Assembly: GCA_963789565.1 (NCBI GenBank)
Contig: CAWBKX010000002.1
Span: 1,426,001-1,490,000 of the forward strand
Direction: 5' to 3'
Origin: CALAGB01 sp963789565
Lineage (GTDB): Bacteria > Chloroflexota > Chloroflexia > Thermomicrobiales > Thermomicrobiaceae
DNA length: 64,000 nucleotides
This document shows positions 26,723 through 34,262 of the stretch, in pieces. Every line of letters begins with the position of its first letter. The stretch's first letter is position 1. The position numbers were made by a program, and so were the translations under genes. The notes under the pieces were generated by a model. The model searched no databases. It was not told the DNA's origin and worked only from the letters and a program-made list of their open reading frames with translations.

Positions 26723-29716
26723 GTGCAAAAGATGTTCGGCATTCCGATGAGCGACATCATGGTGGTTTTGCTCATCCTGTTCGCGATCTGTTTGAGTGCC
26801 GGTCTGTGGGTGCTGCTGCGGCATCGCGTGATCTTCAAGATGGGCATGCGCAACGTCCCACGACGACCAGCTCAGACGGCGCTGATCGTTATCGGCTTGA
26901 TGCTCAGCACCTTGATCATGTCCGCCGCGCTCACCACCGGCGACACGCTCGACAACACCATTACCGGCGCAGTCTACGATCTCATGGGGCATACCGATGA
27001 GCTGGTAGTGCTGTCCGCAAATAATCAGAACTCGAACAATACGCAGGTGGGCGCGACCTTCTTCAATCAGGACGTCGCCACTCAGCTACGAAGCAATATC
27101 GACAAGAATGCGCCGATTGACGGCATGATGCCGATGCTCTTCGACACCGTGCCGACGATCAACAACAGCAACAACCTGCATGAACCGGCGTTGACGCTTA
27201 CCGGTGTCGACACGACCGACCTGGCCGCCTTCGGTGGACTGAAAGACTCCAGCGGCAACGACATCGATCTGACCAAGATCCCGGCCAACAGCGTCGTCAT
27301 GAGCAAGTCCGCGGCCGACAAGCTTGCCGCCAAGCCGGGCGATCACATCACCGTCTACGTCAACAACAATCCGTACAAACTGACCATCAACTCGATCGCG
27401 GACGATTCGATCATCACCGGCGTGACCGATGTCGGCGCCTCGGGCGGATTCGCCATGCCGCTGAGCGAGGCGCAGCAGATCACCAATCACGCCGGTCAGA
27501 TCAGCCTGGTCGCCATCTCGAACACCGGTGGCGTGAAGGACAGCACGACCTACTCCGACGCCGCCGTGGCGGCGGTCAACAATGCCCTGGCCGGCATGCC
27601 GTATCGCGCCGTTCCAGTAAAGCATGACGCCGTCAAAGCAGCCGAGACCGCGGGAAACGCGTTCACCAGCATCTTCCTGGTCCTGGGTCTCTTCTCGATC
27701 GCGGCCGGAATCCTCTTGATCTTCCTGATCTTCGTGCTGCTCGCCGCGGAGCGGAAGCCCGAGATGGGCATGGCTCGCGCGGTCGGAATGAAGCGACGCC
27801 AGCTTACTCAGATGTTCCTGGCCGAGGGCATCGCCTACGACCTGGCATCTGCCGCGGTCGGCGCGGCGCTGGGTGTCGGCGTGGCCTTCCTGATCGTAGA
27901 GCTGATGGGACAGATCATCGGTGACGTGCTCAACATCAAGCCGACGATCACCTGGCGCAGCCTGGTCATCGCCTATACCTTGGGCGTGATCGTCACCTTC
28001 ATTACCATCACCATCTCGTCCTGGCGCGTCAGCCGCCTCAACATCGTGGCCGCCATTCGTGACATCCCGGAAGTGACGATGGCGAAGGCCAGTCGACGTT
28101 GGCTGATCTTCGGCATCCTCGGGATCATCCTTGGCGCCCTGCTCACGTTGGTAGGTCGCAGCAGCGGGCAAGCCTTCCCCTTCACCATGGGCGTCTCGCT
28201 GGTGCCGCTCAGTCTGGCCGTGGCGCTGCGCCGCTTCGGGATCCCGGCACGACTCCTGTACACGATATCGTCGCTGCTGGTCCTCTTCTTCTGGCTGTCT
28301 CCGTCCTCGTGGTTCTACTGGTTGAGCGGCGGGGATCTGAATGGTGGCATGGAGATGTTCTTCCTCTCCGGCATCATGATGGTGGCTGCCGCCACACTGG
28401 CGATCATGTGGAACGCCGAGCTGCTGACCGGCTTGGTCAGCTTCCTCGGGCAGTCCTTCAGCCGCTGGCTGCCCGCGGTCAAGACCGCCGTAGCCTACCC
28501 GACGGCCAGCAAGGGCCGCACCGGCATGACCATCGCCATGTTCAGCCTGATCATCTTCTCGCTGGTCATGATGGCGACGATCAATGCCAACTTCGTCCAG
28601 ATCTTCACCACCGACAAGGCTGGTGCAGGTTGGGATATCCAGGCCACGCAGGCTCCGAACAACCCGATCGACAACTTCACGCAGGCGCTGCAGCAGAACG
28701 GCGTCGACACCAGCAAGATCACGGCGGTTGGCCAGTTGGTGTCGGTGACTCCCGCGAAATCGGAAGTCCGGTTGGCGGGCGACTCTGAATGGAAGACGTA
28801 CCCAATCGATGGCGTCAACAGCGACTTCATCAATAACGCGGACGCTCCGCTGCAGATCCGTGCCAACGGCTACGCGACGGACCAGGACGTCTGGAACGCG
28901 GTTCGGGACAACCCGAACCTGGCCATCGTCGACGCGAACGCGCTGCCGCAGCAGGGCGGCTTCGGAGGCTCGGACAACAACTTCAGCTTGACTGGAGTGA
29001 GTTCGGGCGACAAGACGATGCAGCCGACCAAGATCGAGATCGGTGATCCCGGTAGCGGAAAAACACAGTCGGTCACCGTCATTGGCGTGCTCGACTCGAA
29101 GGTCTCAATGTTCAACGGCGTCTTCGTCAATCAACAGACCTTCAACCAGGTCTTCACGGAGCCGAGCGCGATCAGCTACTACATCAAGGTGGCGTCAGGG
29201 GTAAATGCCAAGACCTACGCGCAATCGATCGAAGCGAGTCTGATCACCTATGGCGTGCAAGCAGACTCAATCCATCAGCTTTTGAAATCCTCGGCCAGCA
29301 CGGAACAGGGCTTCCTCTACCTGATCGAAGGATTCATGGGTCTGGGCTTGCTCGTTGGTATCGCGGCGCTGGGGGTCGTTTCCTTCCGCTCCGTGGTGGA
29401 ACGACGACAGCAGATCGGGATGCTGCGCGCCATCGGCTATCAACGGGCCATGGTCTCGGCGAGCTTCCTGATCGAATCCTCGATGATTACCCTGCTCGGA
29501 GTCATCTCCGGCGCGTCGCTGGGACTGATCCTGGCCTACCAGCTCATGACCAGTCCTGACTTCGCGGGAACGACCAGTGGAACCTCCTTCGTTGTGCCGT
29601 GGCTCCTGATCGCCGCCTTCGTCATCATCTCGGTGGGCGCCTCCCTCCTGATGGCCTACATCCCGTCACGGCAGGCGGCACGAGTACCGATCGCGGAAGC
29701 GCTGCGTTACGAGTAG
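26723..29716 (+). CDS. ABC exporter permease with two FtsX domains
   Basis: 997 residues from a GTG at 26723, with GAGGAAAGG upstream. An N-terminal helix is followed by a MacB-like extracytoplasmic domain (about 65-310). Then come an FtsX domain (about 320-440; AERKPEMGMARAVGMKRRQL), further helices in the middle, a second extracytoplasmic region (about 630-860), and a second FtsX domain at the C terminus with VVERRQQIGMLRAIGYQRAM. The double-FtsX layout is that of DUF214-type permeases, which carry both halves of the transporter in one chain. Export of lipids, peptides or lipoproteins is likely; no fusion protein or substrate gene is adjacent. Confidence 0.85.
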   Translation: MQKMFGIPMSDIMVVLLILFAICLSAGLWVLLRHRVIFKMGMRNVPRRPAQTALIVIGLMLSTLIMSAALTTGDTLDNTITGAVYDLMGHTDELVVLSANNQNSNNTQVGATFFNQDVATQLRSNIDKNAPIDGMMPMLFDTVPTINNSNNLHEPALTLTGVDTTDLAAFGGLKDSSGNDIDLTKIPANSVVMSKSAADKLAAKPGDHITVYVNNNPYKLTINSIADDSIITGVTDVGASGGFAMPLSEAQQITNHAGQISLVAISNTGGVKDSTTYSDAAVAAVNNALAGMPYRAVPVKHDAVKAAETAGNAFTSIFLVLGLFSIAAGILLIFLIFVLLAAERKPEMGMARAVGMKRRQLTQMFLAEGIAYDLASAAVGAALGVGVAFLIVELMGQIIGDVLNIKPTITWRSLVIAYTLGVIVTFITITISSWRVSRLNIVAAIRDIPEVTMAKASRRWLIFGILGIILGALLTLVGRSSGQAFPFTMGVSLVPLSLAVALRRFGIPARLLYTISSLLVLFFWLSPSSWFYWLSGGDLNGGMEMFFLSGIMMVAAATLAIMWNAELLTGLVSFLGQSFSRWLPAVKTAVAYPTASKGRTGMTIAMFSLIIFSLVMMATINANFVQIFTTDKAGAGWDIQATQAPNNPIDNFTQALQQNGVDTSKITAVGQLVSVTPAKSEVRLAGDSEWKTYPIDGVNSDFINNADAPLQIRANGYATDQDVWNAVRDNPNLAIVDANALPQQGGFGGSDNNFSLTGVSSGDKTMQPTKIEIGDPGSGKTQSVTVIGVLDSKVSMFNGVFVNQQTFNQVFTEPSAISYYIKVASGVNAKTYAQSIEASLITYGVQADSIHQLLKSSASTEQGFLYLIEGFMGLGLLVGIAALGVVSFRSVVERRQQIGMLRAIGYQRAMVSASFLIESSMITLLGVISGASLGLILAYQLMTSPDFAGTTSGTSFVVPWLLIAAFVIISVGASLLMAYIPSRQAARVPIAEALRYE

Positions 29717-29740
29717 CGCCCCCAATCACCTCTCTCAGAC

Positions 29741-29774
29741 CGGCGGTCGCGAACAGTCGCGGCCGCCGTTTCTC
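29741..29774 (+). terminator. Terminator of the ABC exporter operon
   Basis: A 12-bp stem (CGGCGGTCGCGA/TCGCGGCCGCCG, one T-G wobble) with an ACAG loop, followed by TTTCTC, 25 bases after the permease stop. Confidence 0.8.
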
Positions 29775-29944
29775 GTCTCGGCAACAACGTCTCATGCGGC
29801 GCGCGATTTCGAGTTGCCACTCATCCGAGCCCCATTCGGATAATGATCGAATCAAGTAACCGGCCCTCCAACCTCGCCAAATCGCGTCGAATCCTGGCAC
29901 AATGACAACCCGAACGGACTGGCATGTGGCATCTGGGAGCAAGC

Positions 29945-30961
29945 ATGAAGCTGATCGTCACTGGCGGGGCTGGATTCATCGGCTCGAACTTCATTCGCTA
30001 CTGGCTGGGAAGCCACCCGGATGACGAGATCGTCAACCTGGATCTGCTCACGTACGCGGGGAATCTCGCCAGTGTTGTGGACGTCGAGCGTGACTTTTCC
30101 GATCGCTACCAGTTCGTGAAGGGGGATATCGGCAATTTCGAATTGGTCACGCACCTGCTGCAATCGCAGCGTTCCGCCGTGATCGTCAACTTCGCCGCCG
30201 AATCTCACAACAGTCGCGCCATCACGCACCCCGGACTTTTCTTCCAGACCAACGTTGTGGGTACGCAAACGCTGCTCGAAGCCGCCACGCGCGCCAATAT
30301 CGAGCGGTTTCACCACGTCTCAACGTGCGAGGTCTACGGCGATCTCGATCTCGACTCGCCCGAGAGCTTCACCGAAGAGTCGCCCCTGCGACCGCGCACG
30401 CCCTACAACGCTTCCAAAGCGGGAGCGGACCTGGCCGTGCGCGCCTACTCAGAAACGTTCAAGCTGCCGATTACCGTTTCGGTCTGCAGCAACAACTTCG
30501 GCCCCTATCAAACACCGGAAAAGGTTGTTCCCCACTTCACCGTCAGCGGGCTACGACGCGTACCACTGACCCTCTATCGCAACTCCAGCCACCGCCGGGA
30601 ATGGCTCCACGTCATGGATCACTGTCGCGCGATCGACCTGATTCTGGCCGACGGCCGCATCGGCGAGACCTACAACATCGGTAGCGGCGTTGAGGCGGAC
30701 ATCGAGACGATCGCGGATACCGTCCTGGCGCATCTCGGGTTGGATCAGTCCTACAAGACCTACGTCCCGGACCGTCCCGGCCACGACCGGCGCTATCTGC
30801 TCGATTCGGGCAAGATCCGGCGCGAGCTCGGCTGGTCGCCAAGCATCCCCTTTGACGATGGGATGAAGGAGACGGTCGACTGGTACCGAACCAATGAAGT
30901 CTGGTGGAACCCAATTCTGAGCAAACTCGAGGTGAACGAATCCCACTGGGCCACGAAGTAA
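29945..30961 (+). CDS. dTDP-glucose 4,6-dehydratase-like SDR
   Basis: 338 residues from the ATG at 29945 with GGGAG upstream. An extended short-chain dehydrogenase: NAD-binding GGAGFIGSNFIRYWL at the N terminus, NFAAESHNSRAI, catalytic Tyr/Lys in PYNASKAGADLAVRAY, NNFGPYQTPEKVVPHF and PDRPGHDRRYLLDSGKI. This is the RfbB (RmlB) framework that makes dTDP-4-keto-6-deoxyglucose. In classic enzymes the active site has STDEVYG with a catalytic Asp-Glu pair; here it is STCEVYG, with Cys for Asp. No rfbA, rfbC or rfbD is nearby. It probably acts on an NDP-sugar, but the exact reaction is uncertain. Confidence 0.8.
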   Translation: MKLIVTGGAGFIGSNFIRYWLGSHPDDEIVNLDLLTYAGNLASVVDVERDFSDRYQFVKGDIGNFELVTHLLQSQRSAVIVNFAAESHNSRAITHPGLFFQTNVVGTQTLLEAATRANIERFHHVSTCEVYGDLDLDSPESFTEESPLRPRTPYNASKAGADLAVRAYSETFKLPITVSVCSNNFGPYQTPEKVVPHFTVSGLRRVPLTLYRNSSHRREWLHVMDHCRAIDLILADGRIGETYNIGSGVEADIETIADTVLAHLGLDQSYKTYVPDRPGHDRRYLLDSGKIRRELGWSPSIPFDDGMKETVDWYRTNEVWWNPILSKLEVNESHWATK

Positions 30962-30984
30962 GAGCATCTCGCGGCGTTAGCCGA

Positions 30985-31001
30985 CCGGTGCCATGCACCG
31001 G
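30985..31001. promoter_or_regulatory. Perfect inverted repeat after rfbB-like gene
   Basis: CCGGTGC-CAT-GCACCGG, a 7-bp perfect stem with a 3-base centre, 24 bases after the rfbB-like stop and about 100 bases before the LuxR-type gene. It could be a short terminator hairpin (no T run) or an operator. Confidence 0.4.
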
Positions 31002-31027
31002 CGTGATGGATTTGGATCACGACTACG

Positions 31028-31033
31028 TATAAT
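31028..31033 (+). promoter_or_regulatory. Candidate -10 box of the LuxR-type gene
   Basis: TATAAT, a perfect consensus -10 hexamer, about 75 bases before the regulator start. No good -35 at 16-18 bp spacing was found, so this is tentative. Confidence 0.35.
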
Positions 31034-31106
31034 CTCGCCGTGGCAACCTTCCGCCCCCGTTCGGTCGCTGCGTACCGTCGCTTGACGTCGGGAGTTGAGC
31101 ATTCCC

Positions 31107-34016
31107 GTGGGTGATAGCGGTCCGGCAATTGTCGTCGGTAGATCCCGCGAGCGGAATCTCGTCCAGAATCAAATCAATGCTGCCCTCAATGGCCACGGCA
31201 GCGTCGTCATTTTGAGCGGTGAAGCCGGTATCGGGAAAACCACGCTCGCGCTGGACGCCTGTCGAGCAGCGGCACACCGGGGGGCTGTCGTGCTCACCGG
31301 ACACTGTTACGACGGCACCAACACGCCACCCTATGGCCCCTGGATCGAGCTCCTCGAGCTGTTCGATACGCTGCCGGACATGGCTCCCATCTTGCGCGGG
31401 ATCCCCGAACCAAATTTGAGCGGCGGCACAAGTCAGGCTGCCATCTTCAGTCAGATGCGCGGCTTCTTGAACGCCATTGCTGCGGAACAGCCGCTGGTCA
31501 TCCTATTCGAGGACATGCATTGGGCGGACTCGGCCAGCTTCGACCTGCTCCGCATCGTCGCGCGGCACATCGGAACCGTTCCCATCACGCTGCTCATGAC
31601 CTACCGCTCAGAGGAAGTGGCACGAAAGCACCCGCTCTACCATCTCGTCCCGCTGCTCGTGCGCGAGGCTCTTGCCGTTCGCATCGACCTCTCTCCACTC
31701 TCAGACCGCGACGTCCTGGCCTTGATCGAACACGACTATCAGCTCCCAGCCGTGGACGCGGAGCGGCTCACGAGCTACGTACAGGGTCAGGCTGAGGGCA
31801 ATCCGTTTTTCGTGAGCGAGCTGCTTCGCTCACTGGAGGGATCGGCTCTGATGCCGACGACCGACGGCACCTGGTCGCTCGGTGAACTCGCCAGGATCGA
31901 AATCCCGTTGCTGTTGCAGCAGGTGATCGACGCGCGGCTGACGCGACTGGGCAGCGACGCCGACGACGCGCTCGCCATCGCCGCGGTCATCGGTGAGATC
32001 GTGCCGCTGGAGCTCTGGGCCAACGTCTGCGAGATGACCGAGGAAGATCTTTTCCCCTTGATGGAACGAGCGATCGAAGCGCGTGTTTTCATCGCGTCGC
32101 CGGACGGGATGACGTTGCGCTTCTCCCACGCCCTGGTACGAGAAGCCCTCTATCAGCGCATCCTGCCAGCTCGGAGACGTGTCATTCACCGGCAGATCGG
32201 AGACGCGCTGGAGCGACAATCGAGAACCATCGACGTAGATGAGGTCGCCTACCACTTCAGCCAGGCGCGCGACGCACGGGCGGTCCACTGGCTGACGCGG
32301 GCAGGGGAACGCGCTCAACGCGCTTTCGCCTACCGTGCCGCGGGAGAACGCTACGAAACAGCGCTGGCGCACCTTGAAGGCGACGACAGAGCGCCCAACG
32401 AGCGTGGCTGGCTCAACTTCCGTCTGGCGCTCCTGCGCCGTTTTCAAGATCCCACCGCCGGAGAGGCCCGATTGGCAACGGCCGAGCGACTCGGGAGAGA
32501 AACCAGCGATGCGGCGCTGGTCGCCTACTCGCGGTACTTCCGCGCAATGCTGCGTCGCATGGCCGGGAATTATCAAGACTGGGTGACGTCCGCCGAGGAA
32601 GGAATCGCGCTGATCGATGCACTGTCTCCCGAAGATCATTCTCGGCTGGCGGAGCTCGATACCACGAGCGATCCATTGGATGCGCAAAACGGCCGCGGTG
32701 ATCTGGCCTTGGTGCTGGGCGAAATCGGGCCTTTCTCTCGCGCCGTGGAGCTCGGGGAGCGGATTGTCAATCTTCCGCGCGAGGAGACGTTCGGGTCGCG
32801 CGGTGACGCCTTCTATGGACTCGGCTACGCCTACTCCGCCCTGGGCCGACCACAGGCGGCACGGGCAGCGTTTGGACAGGCTTCTGAGATCTTCCGAGCC
32901 GACGATCATCGGAGCATGGTGCTGGCCGCGCTGTTTGACGAGCTCGTGCTTTCGGTTCTCCCGTATCAGGCGGATCGGCCAATCGAACGCGAGCGCCTGG
33001 AGGCCGAACTGACCGACGCGTTTCTTGCATTCGAAGACATCTTTCAACCGGCGGCGTCGCGCATGACAGATGTCGTCTCCGCCACGCTGCACGGTCGATG
33101 GCATGACGCACTGAGCACGATGCAGCAGAGCAGCCCTCGATACATCCGGTTGGTGGGCGTGACCGTGATCGCACCGATTGCGTTCCATCTGGGAAACGCG
33201 GAACTGGCCTGGTCGCTGGTGAGTGAGGGGATGCCGGCAGGGCCGGACACGTCACCATCGGAGTCGGCTGGTCATATCGTTCCGCTGCGTAGGCTGGCGG
33301 TAGCGCTTGCACTCGACGCCGGTGACCTGGATCTGGCACGACGCTGGTTAGACTCGTTCGACGATTGGATCGCATGGAGCGGCGCCATTCTTGGTCGCTC
33401 CGAGGCGCATCTCTGCTGGTCAGAGTTCTTCCGAACCACAGGTGATCGACTCGCGGCGAGAGATCGAGCCGAGCAAGCGCTGCAGGCGGCACAAGAGCCG
33501 CGTCAACCCCTGACGCTGGTCGCCGCGCATCGTCTGCTTGGTGAGATCGAAACCGAAGAGGGCAGACTCGATGACGCGCAGCAACACCTTAGCGCCGCGC
33601 TAATGCTCGCAAGAGCTTGTCAAGCGAAGCATGAAGAGGCGCTCACCATGCTGTCGCTGGCCGATCTGCATCGGGCCCGTGGTGACCTGCTCTCGGCGCG
33701 GGGGCAAGTTGCTGACGCCCGCCGGCTCTGTGGACCGATGGATGCCGCGCGCACGTTGGCACGCATCGACAAGCTCGAACAACGTCTCAACTCATCCAGG
33801 GCGGGCGCGGCGGCTCCGCTGCCCGCAAACCTGACCCCGAGAGAGGCGGAAGTTCTGCGCCTGCTTGCATCCGGAATGGCAAATGCCGAAATCGCCGAGC
33901 AACTGAGCCTGAGCCCGCGCACGGTCAACGCCCATCTGACCACGATCTACTCAAAGCTCGGCGTCACCACACGCGGCGCTGCTATCCGCTTCGCCCTCGA
34001 TCACGGACTGCGCTGA
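31107..34016 (+). CDS. LuxR-family ATPase regulator (AAA_16-TPR-HTH), copy 1
   Basis: About 969 residues. GGGAG at 31090-31094 abuts a TTG at 31095, so I prefer the GTG at 31107. The N terminus has a large STAND/AAA_16 ATPase: VVGRSRERNLVQNQI, P-loop ILSGEAGIGKTTLALDA, CYDGTNTPPYGPWIELLE and Walker B VILFEDMHWADSAS. A long TPR-like region follows. The C terminus is a LuxR helix-turn-helix: LTPREAEVLRLLASGMANAE, then SPRTVNAHLTTIYSKLGV. Such LAL/MalT-like proteins activate transcription on sensing a ligand. A paralogue is at 50503. The gene directly precedes a secreted metalloprotease gene whose upstream element recurs at 37206, so those are candidate targets. Confidence 0.85.
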   Translation: MGDSGPAIVVGRSRERNLVQNQINAALNGHGSVVILSGEAGIGKTTLALDACRAAAHRGAVVLTGHCYDGTNTPPYGPWIELLELFDTLPDMAPILRGIPEPNLSGGTSQAAIFSQMRGFLNAIAAEQPLVILFEDMHWADSASFDLLRIVARHIGTVPITLLMTYRSEEVARKHPLYHLVPLLVREALAVRIDLSPLSDRDVLALIEHDYQLPAVDAERLTSYVQGQAEGNPFFVSELLRSLEGSALMPTTDGTWSLGELARIEIPLLLQQVIDARLTRLGSDADDALAIAAVIGEIVPLELWANVCEMTEEDLFPLMERAIEARVFIASPDGMTLRFSHALVREALYQRILPARRRVIHRQIGDALERQSRTIDVDEVAYHFSQARDARAVHWLTRAGERAQRAFAYRAAGERYETALAHLEGDDRAPNERGWLNFRLALLRRFQDPTAGEARLATAERLGRETSDAALVAYSRYFRAMLRRMAGNYQDWVTSAEEGIALIDALSPEDHSRLAELDTTSDPLDAQNGRGDLALVLGEIGPFSRAVELGERIVNLPREETFGSRGDAFYGLGYAYSALGRPQAARAAFGQASEIFRADDHRSMVLAALFDELVLSVLPYQADRPIERERLEAELTDAFLAFEDIFQPAASRMTDVVSATLHGRWHDALSTMQQSSPRYIRLVGVTVIAPIAFHLGNAELAWSLVSEGMPAGPDTSPSESAGHIVPLRRLAVALALDAGDLDLARRWLDSFDDWIAWSGAILGRSEAHLCWSEFFRTTGDRLAARDRAEQALQAAQEPRQPLTLVAAHRLLGEIETEEGRLDDAQQHLSAALMLARACQAKHEEALTMLSLADLHRARGDLLSARGQVADARRLCGPMDAARTLARIDKLEQRLNSSRAGAAAPLPANLTPREAEVLRLLASGMANAEIAEQLSLSPRTVNAHLTTIYSKLGVTTRGAAIRFALDHGLR

Positions 34017-34023
34017 CCGCTCA

Positions 34024-34091
34024 CCCCTGTAGATCTACTTAACTCACTCCTCCGAGACGGACTCACCTGAATTAAGCGCTTCCTCCGATGT
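34024..34091. promoter_or_regulatory. Bipartite upstream element, copy A
   Basis: CCCCTGTAGATCTACTTA with the 10-bp palindrome GTAGATCTAC (34029-34038), then 31 bases, then AATTAAGCGCTTCCTCCGAT. The same two blocks with exactly the same spacing occur at 37206-37273. The half-site CTGTAGATCTAC resembles a lux-box half-site. Located 170-240 bases before the metalloprotease start and just after the LuxR-type regulator gene. Confidence 0.65.
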
Positions 34092-34262
34092 GCGCATTCT
34101 CAGTCCTCTCTACAGTCTGACTGATGCACCGATTCAGATGACGCGATGCGCGTTGTGCGTTCGCGGGAAGATTTCCTGTGCACTGGAGCGCCGTCCCATC
34201 GGTCGCTGTATGTCACAGGTGGCAAGAACCGACCGGACGCATCGAACGAGGAGGAGGAAGGA

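Noticed and set aside
31830..33188. 452-codon open frame antisense to the LuxR-type gene
   Set aside because: It mirrors the codon structure of the real gene, is rich in Arg/Gln/His and has no ribosome-binding site or domain. Similar antisense frames at 2.0, 27.1, 33.5 and 61.7 kb were dropped for the same reason.
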